Assembly (NCBI RefSeq): GCF_950066645.1
Contig: NZ_CATMFB010000008.1
Span: 62,001 to 126,000, forward strand
Reading direction: 5' to 3'
Length of the DNA stretch: 64,000 nt
Source of the DNA: an uncultured Thalassolituus sp.
GTDB lineage: Bacteria > Pseudomonadota > Gammaproteobacteria > Pseudomonadales > Oceanobacteraceae
Shown here piece after piece: positions 25,712-34,805 of this stretch (position 1 is its first letter; each line of letters starts with the position of its first letter). The position numbers and the translations under genes are program-made. The notes beneath the pieces are model-generated. The model had not been told where the DNA came from. It was given only the letters and a program-made list of their open reading frames with translations, and did not search any database.

Positions 25712-26680
25712 TCAGGCGTGGTAGCGCAGGGCGTTATCAACCTCTTCGGCAGAGCCCATCACGACAGATACCCGCTGGTGAATCGCCGTGGGCTCTATCT
25801 CCATAATATTCTCAAACGCTGTACTGGCCTTACCACCGGCCTGCTCGATCAGCATGCTCATTGGGTTGCCCTCGTACATAAGGCGCAGTTTGCCAGGCTT
25901 GTTAGGCTCGCGACTGTCGTAGGGGTACATGAATATCCCGCCACGGGTCAGAATGCGATGAATTTCTGCGACCATGGAAGCAATCCAGCGCATGTTGTAA
26001 CGCTTGCCCAGCGGGCCTTCTTCGCCTTTCAGAAGGTCAGCGACATAGGCCTGCATTTCCGGTAGCCAGAAACGCTGGTTCGACATGTTAATGGCAAACT
26101 CTTTGGTTGTCGCAGGTACCTGGATGTCGCGGCGTTGCAGTACGAATTCGCCGATACGTGGGTCGAGCGTGAAAGCGTGTACACCGTTGCCAGTACTGAA
26201 TACCAGCAGGGTCGATGGACCATATAGAACGTAGCCTGCCGCAACCTGGCGCTGGCCAGCCTGAAGATAGCTCTGCTCATGTGCGCCATCAGCACCTTCG
26301 GCCGCTTCCAGCACGGAGAAGATGGTGCCGACTGTGACGTTTACGTCGATGTTTGAGGAACCATCCAGAGGATCAAACAGAACGAGGTAACGACCACTTT
26401 CGTTGCATGCTACTGGGTCAGGCTCTTCTTCACTGGCCAGGCCTTTCACTTGCGGCATGCCTTTCAGGCAGGCTTTGATAAGGTCGTTAGAGATAACATC
26501 CAGCTTCTTCTGGCACTCGCCCTGAACGTTTTCCTGTTCAGCGCTTCCGAGAACTCCGGCCAGCGAGCCCATGTGCAGGCGATAAGCGATGTCCTTACAG
26601 GCGACCATCAGGCCATCGATAATGCCAGAGATATCGGCGTTGTCGCAGTGTTCATCCAGGAAGTGGCGCAGACGCAGCAT
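25712..26680 (-). CDS. fbp: Fructose-1,6-bisphosphatase class I
   Basis: 322-aa gluconeogenic phosphatase. Metal and substrate motifs visible are LASEEEPDP, LFDPLDGSSNIDVNVTVGTIFSV (DPLDGSSN signature), the YPYDSREPNKPGKLRLMYEGNP block and MSMLIEQAGG. It is convergent with the hybrid kinase gene (15-nt gap) and divergent from mpl, with a 214-bp shared upstream region. Confidence 0.96.
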   Translation of the reverse strand: MLRLRHFLDEHCDNADISGIIDGLMVACKDIAYRLHMGSLAGVLGSAEQENVQGECQKKLDVISNDLIKACLKGMPQVKGLASEEEPDPVACNESGRYLVLFDPLDGSSNIDVNVTVGTIFSVLEAAEGADGAHEQSYLQAGQRQVAAGYVLYGPSTLLVFSTGNGVHAFTLDPRIGEFVLQRRDIQVPATTKEFAINMSNQRFWLPEMQAYVADLLKGEEGPLGKRYNMRWIASMVAEIHRILTRGGIFMYPYDSREPNKPGKLRLMYEGNPMSMLIEQAGGKASTAFENIMEIEPTAIHQRVSVVMGSAEEVDNALRYHA

Positions 26681-26894
26681 GGTGTAATCCTCGGTGTGTT
26701 CCGGTCATAGTTGAATATGGGCGCATACTACCTGAATCGGCGCGGAAATTCAGTGGCAGGCCCGATTGCCTGCGAAAAATCATGCGCCACTCTTTCCATA
26801 TGGACCGAGTTGGTCCGAAAGTCGGGCGATTCCAGAGTTGGGCAGGAATGACAGCCCGTGTAAACTAGCCGCTATAAGTATCACTGGCGATTCT

Positions 26895-28271
26895 ATGAAA
26901 CTCCATATTCTCGGCATCTGCGGTACCTTTATGGGCTCACTGGCGCAGCTTGCCAAAGCACAGGGACACGATGTTTCCGGCTCGGATGCCGGGGTCTATC
27001 CCCCCATGAGTGACCAGCTGGAAGCGGCGGGTATTACTCTCACTGAAGGATTCGATCCCTCAGGTATTCCGGCAGACTGCGATCTGGTCATTATTGGTAA
27101 TGCGATGTCACGGGGAAACCCGTCGGTAGAGTATGTGCTTGATCGCGGTATTCCTTATACCTCCGGACCGCAGTGGCTGGGCCAGTATGTGCTCAGAGGT
27201 CGCTGGGTGGCTGCGGTATCGGGTACCCATGGAAAGACAACGACCTCAAGTATGCTGGCCTGGATACTTGAGTCTGCCGGGATGTCTCCGGGCTATCTGA
27301 TTGGTGGCGTCCCGGAAAATTTCAGTGTGTCGGCCCGCCTGGGAGATTCACCGTTCTTTGTGATTGAAGCGGATGAGTACGACACGGCGTTCTTCGATAA
27401 GCGCTCCAAGTTTGTTCATTATCAGCCGCGTACGCTGATTATGAATAACCTGGAATTTGATCATGCGGATATCTTTCCGGATCTCGCGGCGATTGAGCGC
27501 CAGTTCCATCACCTGGTGCGCACGGTACCGGGAACCGGGTTGATTGTGTCTCCACATAATGACCCCGCCCTGGGCCGGGTGATGGAGCAGGGTTGCTGGA
27601 CGCCCGTTCAGACCTGTGGTGCGGACGGGGATTGGCAATGGCGCGCGCTGAAGGCGGATGGCAGTGCCTATGAAGTGAACTTTGAGGGGCACCAGGTTGC
27701 TGTTCAGTGGGGCCTGACGGGGCTGCACAATATTTCTAATGCCGTTGCTGCCATGGCTGCGGCCCGGCACATGGGCGTGACCCCTGCGATTGCCGCAGAG
27801 GCATTGTCCGGCTTCCGTTCTGTAAAACGACGGATGGAATGTGTTAACCCAGGGGCTGATGTCCCTGTGTATGACGATTTTGCGCATCATCCGACTGCGA
27901 TCAGAACCACCTTGCAGGGCGCCCGTGCGCAACTGGATGCTGACGGCAAGGGGCGTTTGATTGCTGTGCTGGAGCCCAGATCAAATACCATGAAGCTCGG
28001 TCGTCACAAGCATGAGCTTGCTGACTCGGTCGTCGATGCAGATCAGACCTTCTGGTTTCAGCCTGCGGGCATCGACTGGTCTCTACAGGAGGTTGCTGAT
28101 CAGTGTTCTGCGCCTGCAGTTGTTGCCGACGATATTGAGGCCCTGCTTCAACAGGTCTGCACTGCGGTCGCGCCGGGAGATCGCGTTGTGGTGATGTCGA
28201 ACGGCGGATTCCACAATTTTCCGCGCCGGCTGGCGTCTGCACTGCAGCAGAAAACCGGAGGTGCAGCGTGA
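26895..28271 (+). CDS. mpl: UDP-N-acetylmuramate:L-alanyl-gamma-D-glutamyl-meso-diaminopimelate ligase
   Basis: 458-aa Mur-ligase family enzyme that recycles the murein tripeptide onto UDP-MurNAc in the cytoplasm. It starts with MKLHILGICGTFMGSLA, has the ATP loop SGTHGKTTTSSML, the EADEYDTAFFDKRSKF and YQPRTLIMNNLEFDHADIF blocks, HHPTAIRTTLQGAR and EPRSNTMKLG, all typical of Mpl. I use the ATG at 26895; the open frame from 26766 adds 43 residues without family support. Its role links functionally to ampD at 55 kb, which releases the recycled peptide. Confidence 0.96.
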   Translation: MKLHILGICGTFMGSLAQLAKAQGHDVSGSDAGVYPPMSDQLEAAGITLTEGFDPSGIPADCDLVIIGNAMSRGNPSVEYVLDRGIPYTSGPQWLGQYVLRGRWVAAVSGTHGKTTTSSMLAWILESAGMSPGYLIGGVPENFSVSARLGDSPFFVIEADEYDTAFFDKRSKFVHYQPRTLIMNNLEFDHADIFPDLAAIERQFHHLVRTVPGTGLIVSPHNDPALGRVMEQGCWTPVQTCGADGDWQWRALKADGSAYEVNFEGHQVAVQWGLTGLHNISNAVAAMAAARHMGVTPAIAAEALSGFRSVKRRMECVNPGADVPVYDDFAHHPTAIRTTLQGARAQLDADGKGRLIAVLEPRSNTMKLGRHKHELADSVVDADQTFWFQPAGIDWSLQEVADQCSAPAVVADDIEALLQQVCTAVAPGDRVVVMSNGGFHNFPRRLASALQQKTGGAA

Positions 28272-28891
28272 GCGAACGTGTTCTGATTGCGGTCACAGGA
28301 GCATCGGGTTCTGCCTATGCTCTGGGGCTGGCCCGGGCGCTACTGGCGCAACAGGTCGGTGTGGATTTTATTATCTCCAAGGCCGCGCTGCTTGTTCTGG
28401 CCACTGAAACCGAACTGACGTTACCCCCGAAACCGAGGGCTCAGGCCGGGTTCCTTACCGACTATTTTTCGGCAACAGAAGGGCAGATCCGAGTTTTCGG
28501 GCGCGAAGACTGGATGGCTCCGTGGGCGTCAGGCTCCGGCCAGCCGGGTCCGGTGGTTATCTGTCCATGCAGTACCGGAACCCTGTCTGCAGTGGCGACA
28601 GGCGCCAGTAACAATCTCATCGAACGGGCCGCCGATGTCGCTCTGAAAGAGCGTCGCCAACTGATTCTGGTCCCCAGAGAAACGCCGTACTCGGAAGTCC
28701 ACCTGAACAATATGCTGACACTGACCCGGATGGGCGCCGTCATACTGCCGGCAAGCCCGGGTTTTTATCACTCGCCTCAGAGCATTGATGATCTGGTGAA
28801 GTTCATCGTGGCCAGAATACTGAATCAACTGAAATTACCCCAGACGCTGATGCCTGGCTGGGGAGAACAAGCGGAGACAAGTAATGACTGA
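28268..28891 (+). CDS. ubiX: Flavin prenyltransferase UbiX
   Basis: 207-aa enzyme producing prenylated FMN for the UbiD decarboxylase in ubiquinone synthesis. It has the N-terminal Rossmann-like AVTGASGSAYALGLARAL, the CPCSTGTLSAVATGASNNLIERAADVALKE stretch and the RETPYSEVHLNNMLTLTRMGAVILPASPGFY block. The start is a GTG overlapping the mpl stop by 4 nt. Confidence 0.96.
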   Translation: MSERVLIAVTGASGSAYALGLARALLAQQVGVDFIISKAALLVLATETELTLPPKPRAQAGFLTDYFSATEGQIRVFGREDWMAPWASGSGQPGPVVICPCSTGTLSAVATGASNNLIERAADVALKERRQLILVPRETPYSEVHLNNMLTLTRMGAVILPASPGFYHSPQSIDDLVKFIVARILNQLKLPQTLMPGWGEQAETSND

Positions 28892-29228
28892 ACAGACCCC
28901 AGAAACCCAGGACCATACATTGTGGGTGATCGGTGGTTTTATCGCCGGGGTGATCGTCAGTGTTCTGGCGTTGCAGTATTACGGATATCTGAAACTGTCT
29001 GACCCGGAGGGCGTTCCTGTGGTGGCAGAGTTCCGGCTGATGACGCTGGACCCGGACTATGACGTCAGAGTGTCTCCGAAATCGTCGGGTAAGGAAGCCT
29101 TCTGTGAATCGGGCTATCTGTTACTCAGACCACAGAATGACAAGCAGGTTGCTGGTATTCTTGTCGACAGTAAAAACAGGGCGATAGCCTGTCAGCCGGC
29201 GCTGAGTGCGTCCGGCGCTGAGGAATAA
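28884..29228 (+). CDS. Single-pass membrane protein, hypothetical (114 aa)
   Basis: Overlaps ubiX by 8 nt. One transmembrane helix near the N-terminus (LWVIGGFIAGVIVSVLALQY, residues about 13-32) is followed by a periplasmic-looking domain with two cysteines (EAFCESGY and AIACQPAL) that could form a disulfide. I do not recognise a family. It may be co-transcribed with mpl-ubiX and the repeat protein 9 nt downstream. Confidence 0.75.
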   Translation: MTEQTPETQDHTLWVIGGFIAGVIVSVLALQYYGYLKLSDPEGVPVVAEFRLMTLDPDYDVRVSPKSSGKEAFCESGYLLLRPQNDKQVAGILVDSKNRAIACQPALSASGAEE

Positions 29229-29237
29229 TAATAACCT

Positions 29238-31706
29238 ATGCGTTTTTCACCACTCTTTCTGGCAGTTGTTGCGGCGCTTTCACTGCCTGCTGCTGCGGCA
29301 CTGAATGACCTTGATGGCGATGGTATCGCTGATCATCTGGATGCTGACCGCGATGGAGACGGCCTGCCCAATTATCTGGAATCTGCTGCCGGTTTCGATC
29401 CTGATGTCGCCGATCAGACGGATACGGATGGGGATGGTATCCCCGATTCCATCGACGATGATATGGACAACGATGGCGTCCCGAATCAGAAAGATGTATT
29501 CCCGCGCGATGCCCGTGACTGGGCTGATATGGATGCGGATGGTGTGGGCGATAACCGTGACCGCGATATTGATGGTGATGGCATTGCCAACGAGTATGAA
29601 GAACGTCTGGGTTATGACCCGAGAGATATCCGCTCGCGTCCGCGCGATACCGACAAAGATGGTATTCCTGACCTCGCTGATCCGGACATGGATAACGACG
29701 GTGTGCCGAACCGTGAGGATGCCTTTCCTCTCAACCCGAAAGAATGGAGCGACCTCGATCGTGATGGCACCGGCGACAACGCCGACACTGACCGCGACGG
29801 CGACGGTGTTGCTAACGATTACGAGATAAAAATCGGCAGTGATCCTGATGATCGCTTCTCTGCGCCGAAAGACACCGACCGTGATGGTATACCTGATCAG
29901 CTCGACGACGATCGTGATGGTGATGGCGTGCCGAATGATGAAGACCTCTATCCGGACAACATCGCCGCCTGGGCCGACACTGACGGGGATGGCATTCCTG
30001 ATAACGAAGACCCTGATGCCGACAACGACGGTATCGCGAATGTATTCGAACTGCACCTGGGTACCAGCCCCACCGATCCGGACAGCAAGCCTGAGGATAC
30101 GGATGGTGACGGTATGCCGGATTATTTCGATTCAGACCGCGACGGCGATGGTGTTGATAACAGTGCCGACCTGTTTCCGGCGGATGGCAGTGAATGGGCG
30201 GACACCGATGGCGATGGTATCGGCGATAACAAGGACCCCGACCGGGATAACGATGGCTTTACCCGGGACATCGAAGAACTCGCCGGTACAGACGATCTGG
30301 ATGCGCTGAGTATCCCTGCTGACCTTGATGGTGATGGCATCATCGACGTGCTGGACGACGACGTCGATGGCGATGGTCACCTGAACACGGCAGACGTATT
30401 TCCGCGTGACGCGTCAGAGTGGGAAGACTTCGATGGCGACGGTATCGGCGATAACACCGATCCAGACCTTGATAATGATGGCATCAATAATGAATTCGAA
30501 CGTACGCTGAGCTACGACCCCTATGACGCCAGCAGTGTGCCGGATGATATGGATAAAGACGGTATCCCGGACGCACTCGACAGCGATATGGACGGCGATA
30601 CCATTGGGAATGATCTGGATCTGTTTCCTCGTGATCCGACCGAATGGTATGACATTGATGGCGACGGTATTGGTGACAACAGTGATATTGACCGGGATGG
30701 CGATGGCATCCGCAACGATTACGAGGTTCAGGTAGGCACGGACCCTTCCGATAAGCGTTCGGTACCGCTTGACCTGGACCGCGATGGAATTCCGGACAAA
30801 ATCGATGATGACATGGATGGTGACGGTTATCTGAATGAGAACGATGCCTTCCCTATGAACCCATCAGAATGGGCTGACATGGATGGAGATGGCATCGGCG
30901 ATAATACGGACCTGGATGTCGATGGCGATGGCATCAGTAACGAATATGAACTCCGTCTGGGAACCGACCCACGGGATGCGGCGAGTACGCCACCTGACAT
31001 GGACGGAGATGCTATCCCGGATGCACTCGACAGCGATATTGACGGGGATGAAATCCCGAATGACCGGGACAGGTTTCCACGTAACCCCCGCGAATGGGCA
31101 GACACAGATAATGATGGCCGCGGTGACAACTCTGACCAGGATATCGATGGTGACGGTATCATCAATAACTACGAGATATTGCTGAACTTCGATCCGTTCG
31201 ATGCTTCGAGTGTGCCACCCGACAGTGATGGTGACGGTGTGCCGGATGCACTCGATGACGATCGGGACAACGACGGGTATACCAATAGCCGTGATGTCTT
31301 CCCGGATGATCCTGCCGAGTGGGCGGACTTTGACGGAGACGGCATCGGTGATAACAGCGATCCGGACACCGACGGTGACGGCTTTACTAACGTCGAAGAG
31401 ATCCGAGAGAAAACAGACCCCTGGAACAAAGCAGATTATCCTGACCATGAGCCGCCCGTGATCGGTAAAACGGAGTGGCTGAAGGAACAGCAGGCGTTAT
31501 CCGGTATGGCGTATGACGACGGTCTTGGAATCCGGACGATTCGCCTTGAAAGTCCGGCAGGTGATGTATGCCCCGGATTCAGCCAGTACTCCGGCCATTT
31601 TATGGTGCCTTGTCCGACGTTACGGAACAGCACCGAATGGACGCTGATCATTGAAGATAAGCGTGGAAACCGGGCGACAGAAAAGTTCTCATTCAAAGGT
31701 GAGTAA
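29238..31706 (+). CDS. Secreted thrombospondin type 3 repeat protein
   Basis: 822-aa exported, very acidic protein. A signal peptide (MRFSPLFLAVVAALSLPAAA) is followed by a partial repeat, then nine consecutive repeats of exactly 75 residues each (residues 62-736), with no indels. Each unit has the pattern DxDxDGIPDxxDxDxDxDG, then a DxFPxxxxEWAD segment, DxDGIGDNxDxDxDGDG and an E-rich helix. The DxDxDGxxD elements are calcium-binding loops of the thrombospondin type 3 / OmpA-type repeat. The C-terminal 86 residues (from HEPPVIGKTEW) form a separate domain with two cysteines. No sorting signal is seen, so cell-surface or extracellular location is likely. Antisense long frames here only mirror the repeats. 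Confidence 0.9.
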   Translation: MRFSPLFLAVVAALSLPAAAALNDLDGDGIADHLDADRDGDGLPNYLESAAGFDPDVADQTDTDGDGIPDSIDDDMDNDGVPNQKDVFPRDARDWADMDADGVGDNRDRDIDGDGIANEYEERLGYDPRDIRSRPRDTDKDGIPDLADPDMDNDGVPNREDAFPLNPKEWSDLDRDGTGDNADTDRDGDGVANDYEIKIGSDPDDRFSAPKDTDRDGIPDQLDDDRDGDGVPNDEDLYPDNIAAWADTDGDGIPDNEDPDADNDGIANVFELHLGTSPTDPDSKPEDTDGDGMPDYFDSDRDGDGVDNSADLFPADGSEWADTDGDGIGDNKDPDRDNDGFTRDIEELAGTDDLDALSIPADLDGDGIIDVLDDDVDGDGHLNTADVFPRDASEWEDFDGDGIGDNTDPDLDNDGINNEFERTLSYDPYDASSVPDDMDKDGIPDALDSDMDGDTIGNDLDLFPRDPTEWYDIDGDGIGDNSDIDRDGDGIRNDYEVQVGTDPSDKRSVPLDLDRDGIPDKIDDDMDGDGYLNENDAFPMNPSEWADMDGDGIGDNTDLDVDGDGISNEYELRLGTDPRDAASTPPDMDGDAIPDALDSDIDGDEIPNDRDRFPRNPREWADTDNDGRGDNSDQDIDGDGIINNYEILLNFDPFDASSVPPDSDGDGVPDALDDDRDNDGYTNSRDVFPDDPAEWADFDGDGIGDNSDPDTDGDGFTNVEEIREKTDPWNKADYPDHEPPVIGKTEWLKEQQALSGMAYDDGLGIRTIRLESPAGDVCPGFSQYSGHFMVPCPTLRNSTEWTLIIEDKRGNRATEKFSFKGE
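29421..31445 (+). repeat. Nine tandem 225-bp coding repeats
   Basis: In-frame units of 225 bp encoding the 75-residue thrombospondin type 3 repeats. The unit length is constant although the DNA sequences have diverged, indicating selection on protein length rather than recent slippage. Confidence 0.88.
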
Positions 31707-31793
31707 AGAGCGGCGCAGCAGAAAACACTGGCTATACTGAGAAAACAAATACAGCTTTGGTCTTACGGGCCAGGATGACCTCCGGGGAGCGCC

Positions 31794-32048
31794 ATGTCTC
31801 TTAATTGTGTCTTCTGCCACAAACTCGTTTTCGGTAAAACCGGTGTCACTGTGCCCTCTATGGGCCCGGCGCATCAGACCTGTTATCAGGCGCATTCTGC
31901 TCTGAAGCGCACTTTTCAGCGTCTTGATATTGGTGCTCTTTCTGATGATGAGCTTGCCGACCTGCGGGATCTGGTGCTGGCGGAAGACAATGACCGGCGC
32001 CGGAAACAAGCTGACCCGGGCTCTAATGGTGATGTTGAGCTGTTCTGA
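31794..32048 (+). CDS. Small Cys/His-containing protein, hypothetical (84 aa)
   Basis: The N-terminal half has CVFCHKLVFG followed by GPAHQTCYQAH, a CxxC...HxxC arrangement that could bind zinc. The rest is helical and charged, ending GDVELF. The ribosome site CCGGGGAGCGCC precedes the ATG. Family not recognised. Confidence 0.7.
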   Translation: MSLNCVFCHKLVFGKTGVTVPSMGPAHQTCYQAHSALKRTFQRLDIGALSDDELADLRDLVLAEDNDRRRKQADPGSNGDVELF

Positions 32049-32115
32049 GGCTCGCACCTGACTCCTGTCTTGATTACACTGCCCGTCGTATTCCTGACGA
32101 CCCGGTGGCTAACCC

Positions 32116-32490
32116 ATGATAATCCAGAATTCTTCAGACCTGATCCGTCGGCACTCCCGTGTTGAACTCCCTAGTGGCGTCTGCGCAGAGGAAGCTGAGC
32201 TGATCAACGGGCATGCGTTGGTGATTGGCCGCGACAGTCTGTCGCTGTACCGCCGACCGGGTGACTGTACAGATGCGCTGGGCAAGGGGTTTATCCGTTC
32301 TGCCGGGTTTCCTGCCGGACATACATTGCCTGACTCCGGGAACTTACTGACTGAGCATCGGGCTGGGTACGCCGGTCTGGCAGGTGGATACGTTCTGCTG
32401 ATAGGACTGAATGACGTCCGTCTCTTCTTTGGGCGGGAAGATGCCCTGCGCAACCATAACGAGCTGTTACGGCTGGCGCTGGGCGATTGA
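32116..32490 (+). CDS. Hypothetical protein (124 aa)
   Basis: Unrecognised cytoplasmic-type protein without signal peptide. Contains GHALVIGRDSLSLYR and GYVLLIGLNDVRLFFGREDAL, suggesting beta strands followed by a C-terminal helix. It is convergent with the YbhB-like gene (5-nt gap). Codon usage matches the neighbours, and homologues would be needed to say more. Confidence 0.65.
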   Translation: MIIQNSSDLIRRHSRVELPSGVCAEEAELINGHALVIGRDSLSLYRRPGDCTDALGKGFIRSAGFPAGHTLPDSGNLLTEHRAGYAGLAGGYVLLIGLNDVRLFFGREDALRNHNELLRLALGD

Positions 32491-32495
32491 TGGGA

Positions 32496-33035
32496 TTACG
32501 GACGCTGGTAGGTTGCTTCCAGTGTCACTTTTTCGATGACATGGCTGTTCAGAAAGTAACCGACCAGAGCCCCTGAGCTGTCGGGCTCCAGATCCAGTGT
32601 TTCTGTGTCCAGCGCAAATACAGTGAACTGATATCTGTGTGCCTTATCGCCGCGCGGTGGACAGGCCCCACCAAATCCCGGCACGCCGTAATCTGTTCTG
32701 CTCTGGACAGCCCCCTCAGGAAGCGTACCGCCTTCCGATCCTGCTCCGCTTGCGAGCACAGACGTCGTTGCCGGAATATTGAACACGACCCAGTGCCACC
32801 AGCCACTGCCTGTCGGTGCATCCGGATCGTAAGCGGTCACGGCAAAGCTTTTTGTTCCTTCGGGCGCACCTGACCAGCTCAGTTGAGGAGACAGGTTGTC
32901 GCCGTCACAGCCGAACCCGGCAAATTCCTGTGCTTTAGGCATCGCCTCGCCGTGACTGATATCGGTACTTTTCAGTGACATCTCTGCCTGCGCCAGACCG
33001 GAAACCAGGGTCAGGGCGATTAGTGCGTTTTTCAT
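32496..33035 (-). CDS. YbhB/YbcL family Raf kinase inhibitor-like protein
   Basis: 179-aa PEBP-fold protein with a signal peptide (MKNALIALTLVSGLAQA), so probably periplasmic like E. coli YbcL. Family motifs: FGCDGDNLSPQLSWSGAPEGTKSFAVTAYDPDAPTGSGWWHWVVFNIP and YGVPGFGGACPPRGDKAHRYQFTVFAL, here given in parts: DGDNLSPQLSW, YDPDAPTGSGWWHW, GACPPRGDKAHRY. It probably binds phosphate-containing or phospholipid-like ligands; physiological role unknown. Confidence 0.93.
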   Translation of the reverse strand: MKNALIALTLVSGLAQAEMSLKSTDISHGEAMPKAQEFAGFGCDGDNLSPQLSWSGAPEGTKSFAVTAYDPDAPTGSGWWHWVVFNIPATTSVLASGAGSEGGTLPEGAVQSRTDYGVPGFGGACPPRGDKAHRYQFTVFALDTETLDLEPDSSGALVGYFLNSHVIEKVTLEATYQRP

Positions 33036-33138
33036 GAGCTCTCCTTGTTACGCAGTTGGTTGTGTCAAAAGTGTACGTCAGTACGTCTGTGGTGATAACC
33101 TGACGACTTTTCAATCTTTGTACCGCAGGAACCTCCCT

Positions 33139-33993
33139 TTGGCTATCAGCAGTTTCCATACCTATGTGATTGGTGCCGACCGTCAGGTCGGACAATATCT
33201 GTCGCGTCTTCTGGCTAAACAGAATCTTATACATCGTGGAATCAGTCTTGAAAGTCGTGAGCGGCCAATGCTGCAGTCAAGCGCGCGCCCCGTGTATGTG
33301 CTGACTCCGTCATTTAATCATCCGTCTGACTTTGCAGATGCCAGGTTCTGGCTGGAGCGCGCCAAAGAAGAAGATGCTGTGGTCATTCTTCTGTCAACGC
33401 TTGCTGTCTGTAAAGCAGGAGCAACGGGGACAGTGAATGAGGATTGTGCGGACTTTACCGACTCTGAAATGAGCGAATACTTTCTGGACCTCGAACGTGT
33501 TGCAGCGTCCAATCCTCAGCATGTGATTCTGCGTGCTGGGCAGTTATTTTCTCTGGCTGCGGACGATTTTGCCGGGCTTGTCCTTAATAAACTGAGAACA
33601 GAGAATGGCGCAGCGCTGGATATGCAGCGCCTGTTTGAGCCGACGCCCGCAGAAGATGTCGCAGAGGTGATCCTGGCGGTTCTGCGTCAGATTAACCTCA
33701 GCGACGGGTTGTGGGGGCTCTATCACTTTTCAGGTGTTGAGGCAGTCAATGCCTATAGCTTTGCTGAAGCGCTATTGTCAGAGGCGGGGCAGTTTGAGGA
33801 CCTGTCGGGTGCTACTCTTTCGACGGAGTCTGGCGCACTTATGCCTGAGCTCTGGACACCAGTTGCGGATCATCAGAAGTTATTTCACACGTTCGGGATT
33901 AAACAGAAGGCCTGGAGGAAGGGGCTTGCACGTGCGGTACGGCGCTACTATCGCGCCGATGACTCTCAATCAACCAGCGTTGAAGGTCGTTGA
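33139..33993 (+). CDS. NAD(P)-binding sugar-nucleotide reductase-like protein
   Basis: 284-aa protein with the pattern of RmlD/GalE-type short-chain reductases: an N-terminal TYVIGADRQVGQYLSRLL that corresponds to a degenerate GxxGxxG loop, a VVILLSTLAVC strand, HVILRAGQLFS and a C-terminal LWGLYHFSGVEAVNAYSFAE, RmlD-like. The usual YxxxK catalytic pair is not evident (the segment reads SEYFLDLERV), so enzymatic activity is doubtful. I start at a TTG at 33139 with AGGA 8 nt upstream; the ATG at 33034 would overlap the divergent ybhB-like start. Its last 24 nt overlap the convergent gene. Confidence 0.68.
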   Translation: MAISSFHTYVIGADRQVGQYLSRLLAKQNLIHRGISLESRERPMLQSSARPVYVLTPSFNHPSDFADARFWLERAKEEDAVVILLSTLAVCKAGATGTVNEDCADFTDSEMSEYFLDLERVAASNPQHVILRAGQLFSLAADDFAGLVLNKLRTENGAALDMQRLFEPTPAEDVAEVILAVLRQINLSDGLWGLYHFSGVEAVNAYSFAEALLSEAGQFEDLSGATLSTESGALMPELWTPVADHQKLFHTFGIKQKAWRKGLARAVRRYYRADDSQSTSVEGR

Positions 33994-34563
33994 CTGCTGA
34001 TACAGTTCCATCAGCTTGTCGGTAATAACACTGCGGATACTTTCACGCTCCAGCGATGACAGGCCACTCAGATCTTTCAGGCGCAGGCGGTGGAGATGAA
34101 GGCAAGGCAACTTGTCATTGAATTCTCTGAGATCGCCTTTCATCAGCACTGGCAGGAATGGGTCTTCGCTGTTGGTACGGCGCAGGATCTGACGCATACC
34201 TTCCTGGAAGGGAATCGGCACCGAGCGCACTTTTTTGTCTTTGTGCGAGATCACCAGATACAGCCCCTGTTTACCGATCAGATTACCTGGAATCACGTGC
34301 AGGCCCGTCGCACTGACGGAATCCGGGTTCAGATGGCTGAAGGTGTCGTGAAATGCATACGGGTCAGGCAGAATCACCATCTGGCGATGGGCTTCTTCCG
34401 GGAAGAAGATACTGTAGTTGGTGTATAGCTGACGGACAGACGACGAGAACACGCAGAAACGGTTTTCAAACTGTTTCACAAAACTCATGGCGCGTCGGTG
34501 CTGGTTGATCTTTTCGAGATCCCAGACCAGATCACTGTTCTGTTGGCGTGCTGCTGTGTTCAT
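33970..34563 (-). CDS. Conserved-looking hypothetical protein (197 aa)
   Basis: Unrecognised cytoplasmic protein without membrane segments or signal peptide. Visible blocks: FCVFSSSVRQLYTNYSIFF, HVIPGNLIGKQGLYLVISHKDKK and LSSLERESIRSVITDKLMELY. The strong AGGAGG ribosome site lies 5 nt upstream of the ATG at 34563. It overlaps the convergent reductase-like gene by 24 nt. Two palindromes lie about 100 bp upstream (34657-34673 and 34674-34688), hinting at regulated expression. Confidence 0.7.
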   Translation of the reverse strand: MNTAARQQNSDLVWDLEKINQHRRAMSFVKQFENRFCVFSSSVRQLYTNYSIFFPEEAHRQMVILPDPYAFHDTFSHLNPDSVSATGLHVIPGNLIGKQGLYLVISHKDKKVRSVPIPFQEGMRQILRRTNSEDPFLPVLMKGDLREFNDKLPCLHLHRLRLKDLSGLSSLERESIRSVITDKLMELYQQSTTFNAG

Positions 34564-34656
34564 CGTATCCTCCTTTCCGGTTCAGCGGTTTGTGCTGAGC
34601 TTGGAAGCGCATTATTGAATCCTTTATCAGGATTGACTACACCCAGGTGCCCAAAA

Positions 34657-34688
34657 TTGTCACTCCCTGACAAAAATACGGCGTATTT
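34657..34688. promoter_or_regulatory. Adjacent palindromes upstream of the 197-aa gene
   Basis: TTGTCA-CTCCC-TGACAA (34657-34673) directly followed by AAATAC-GGC-GTATTT (34674-34688). Each is a perfect 6-bp inverted repeat. The region is intergenic and upstream of the gene ending at 33970, so these may be operator half-sites; no regulator is identified. Confidence 0.4.
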
Positions 34689-34805
34689 CTGGTCTGTTCC
34701 CGCCATTCTGGCACTGCCAAGCGGCAAAGGGCCGACGCAATAAAGCACCTGTTAGCCAATGAAGTATGGCACCGGCATCAGAAAAAAGTGTGACTCATCT
34801 AACGT

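Noticed and set aside
29280-30056. Long minus-strand frame (258 codons) opposite the repeat protein
   Set aside because: It mirrors the periodic GAC/GGC codons of the thrombospondin repeats and has no independent start signal.
29421-31445. CRISPR or satellite DNA because of the strong 225-bp period
   Set aside because: The period is in frame with a signal-peptide-bearing ORF and the units are diverged coding sequence without spacers.
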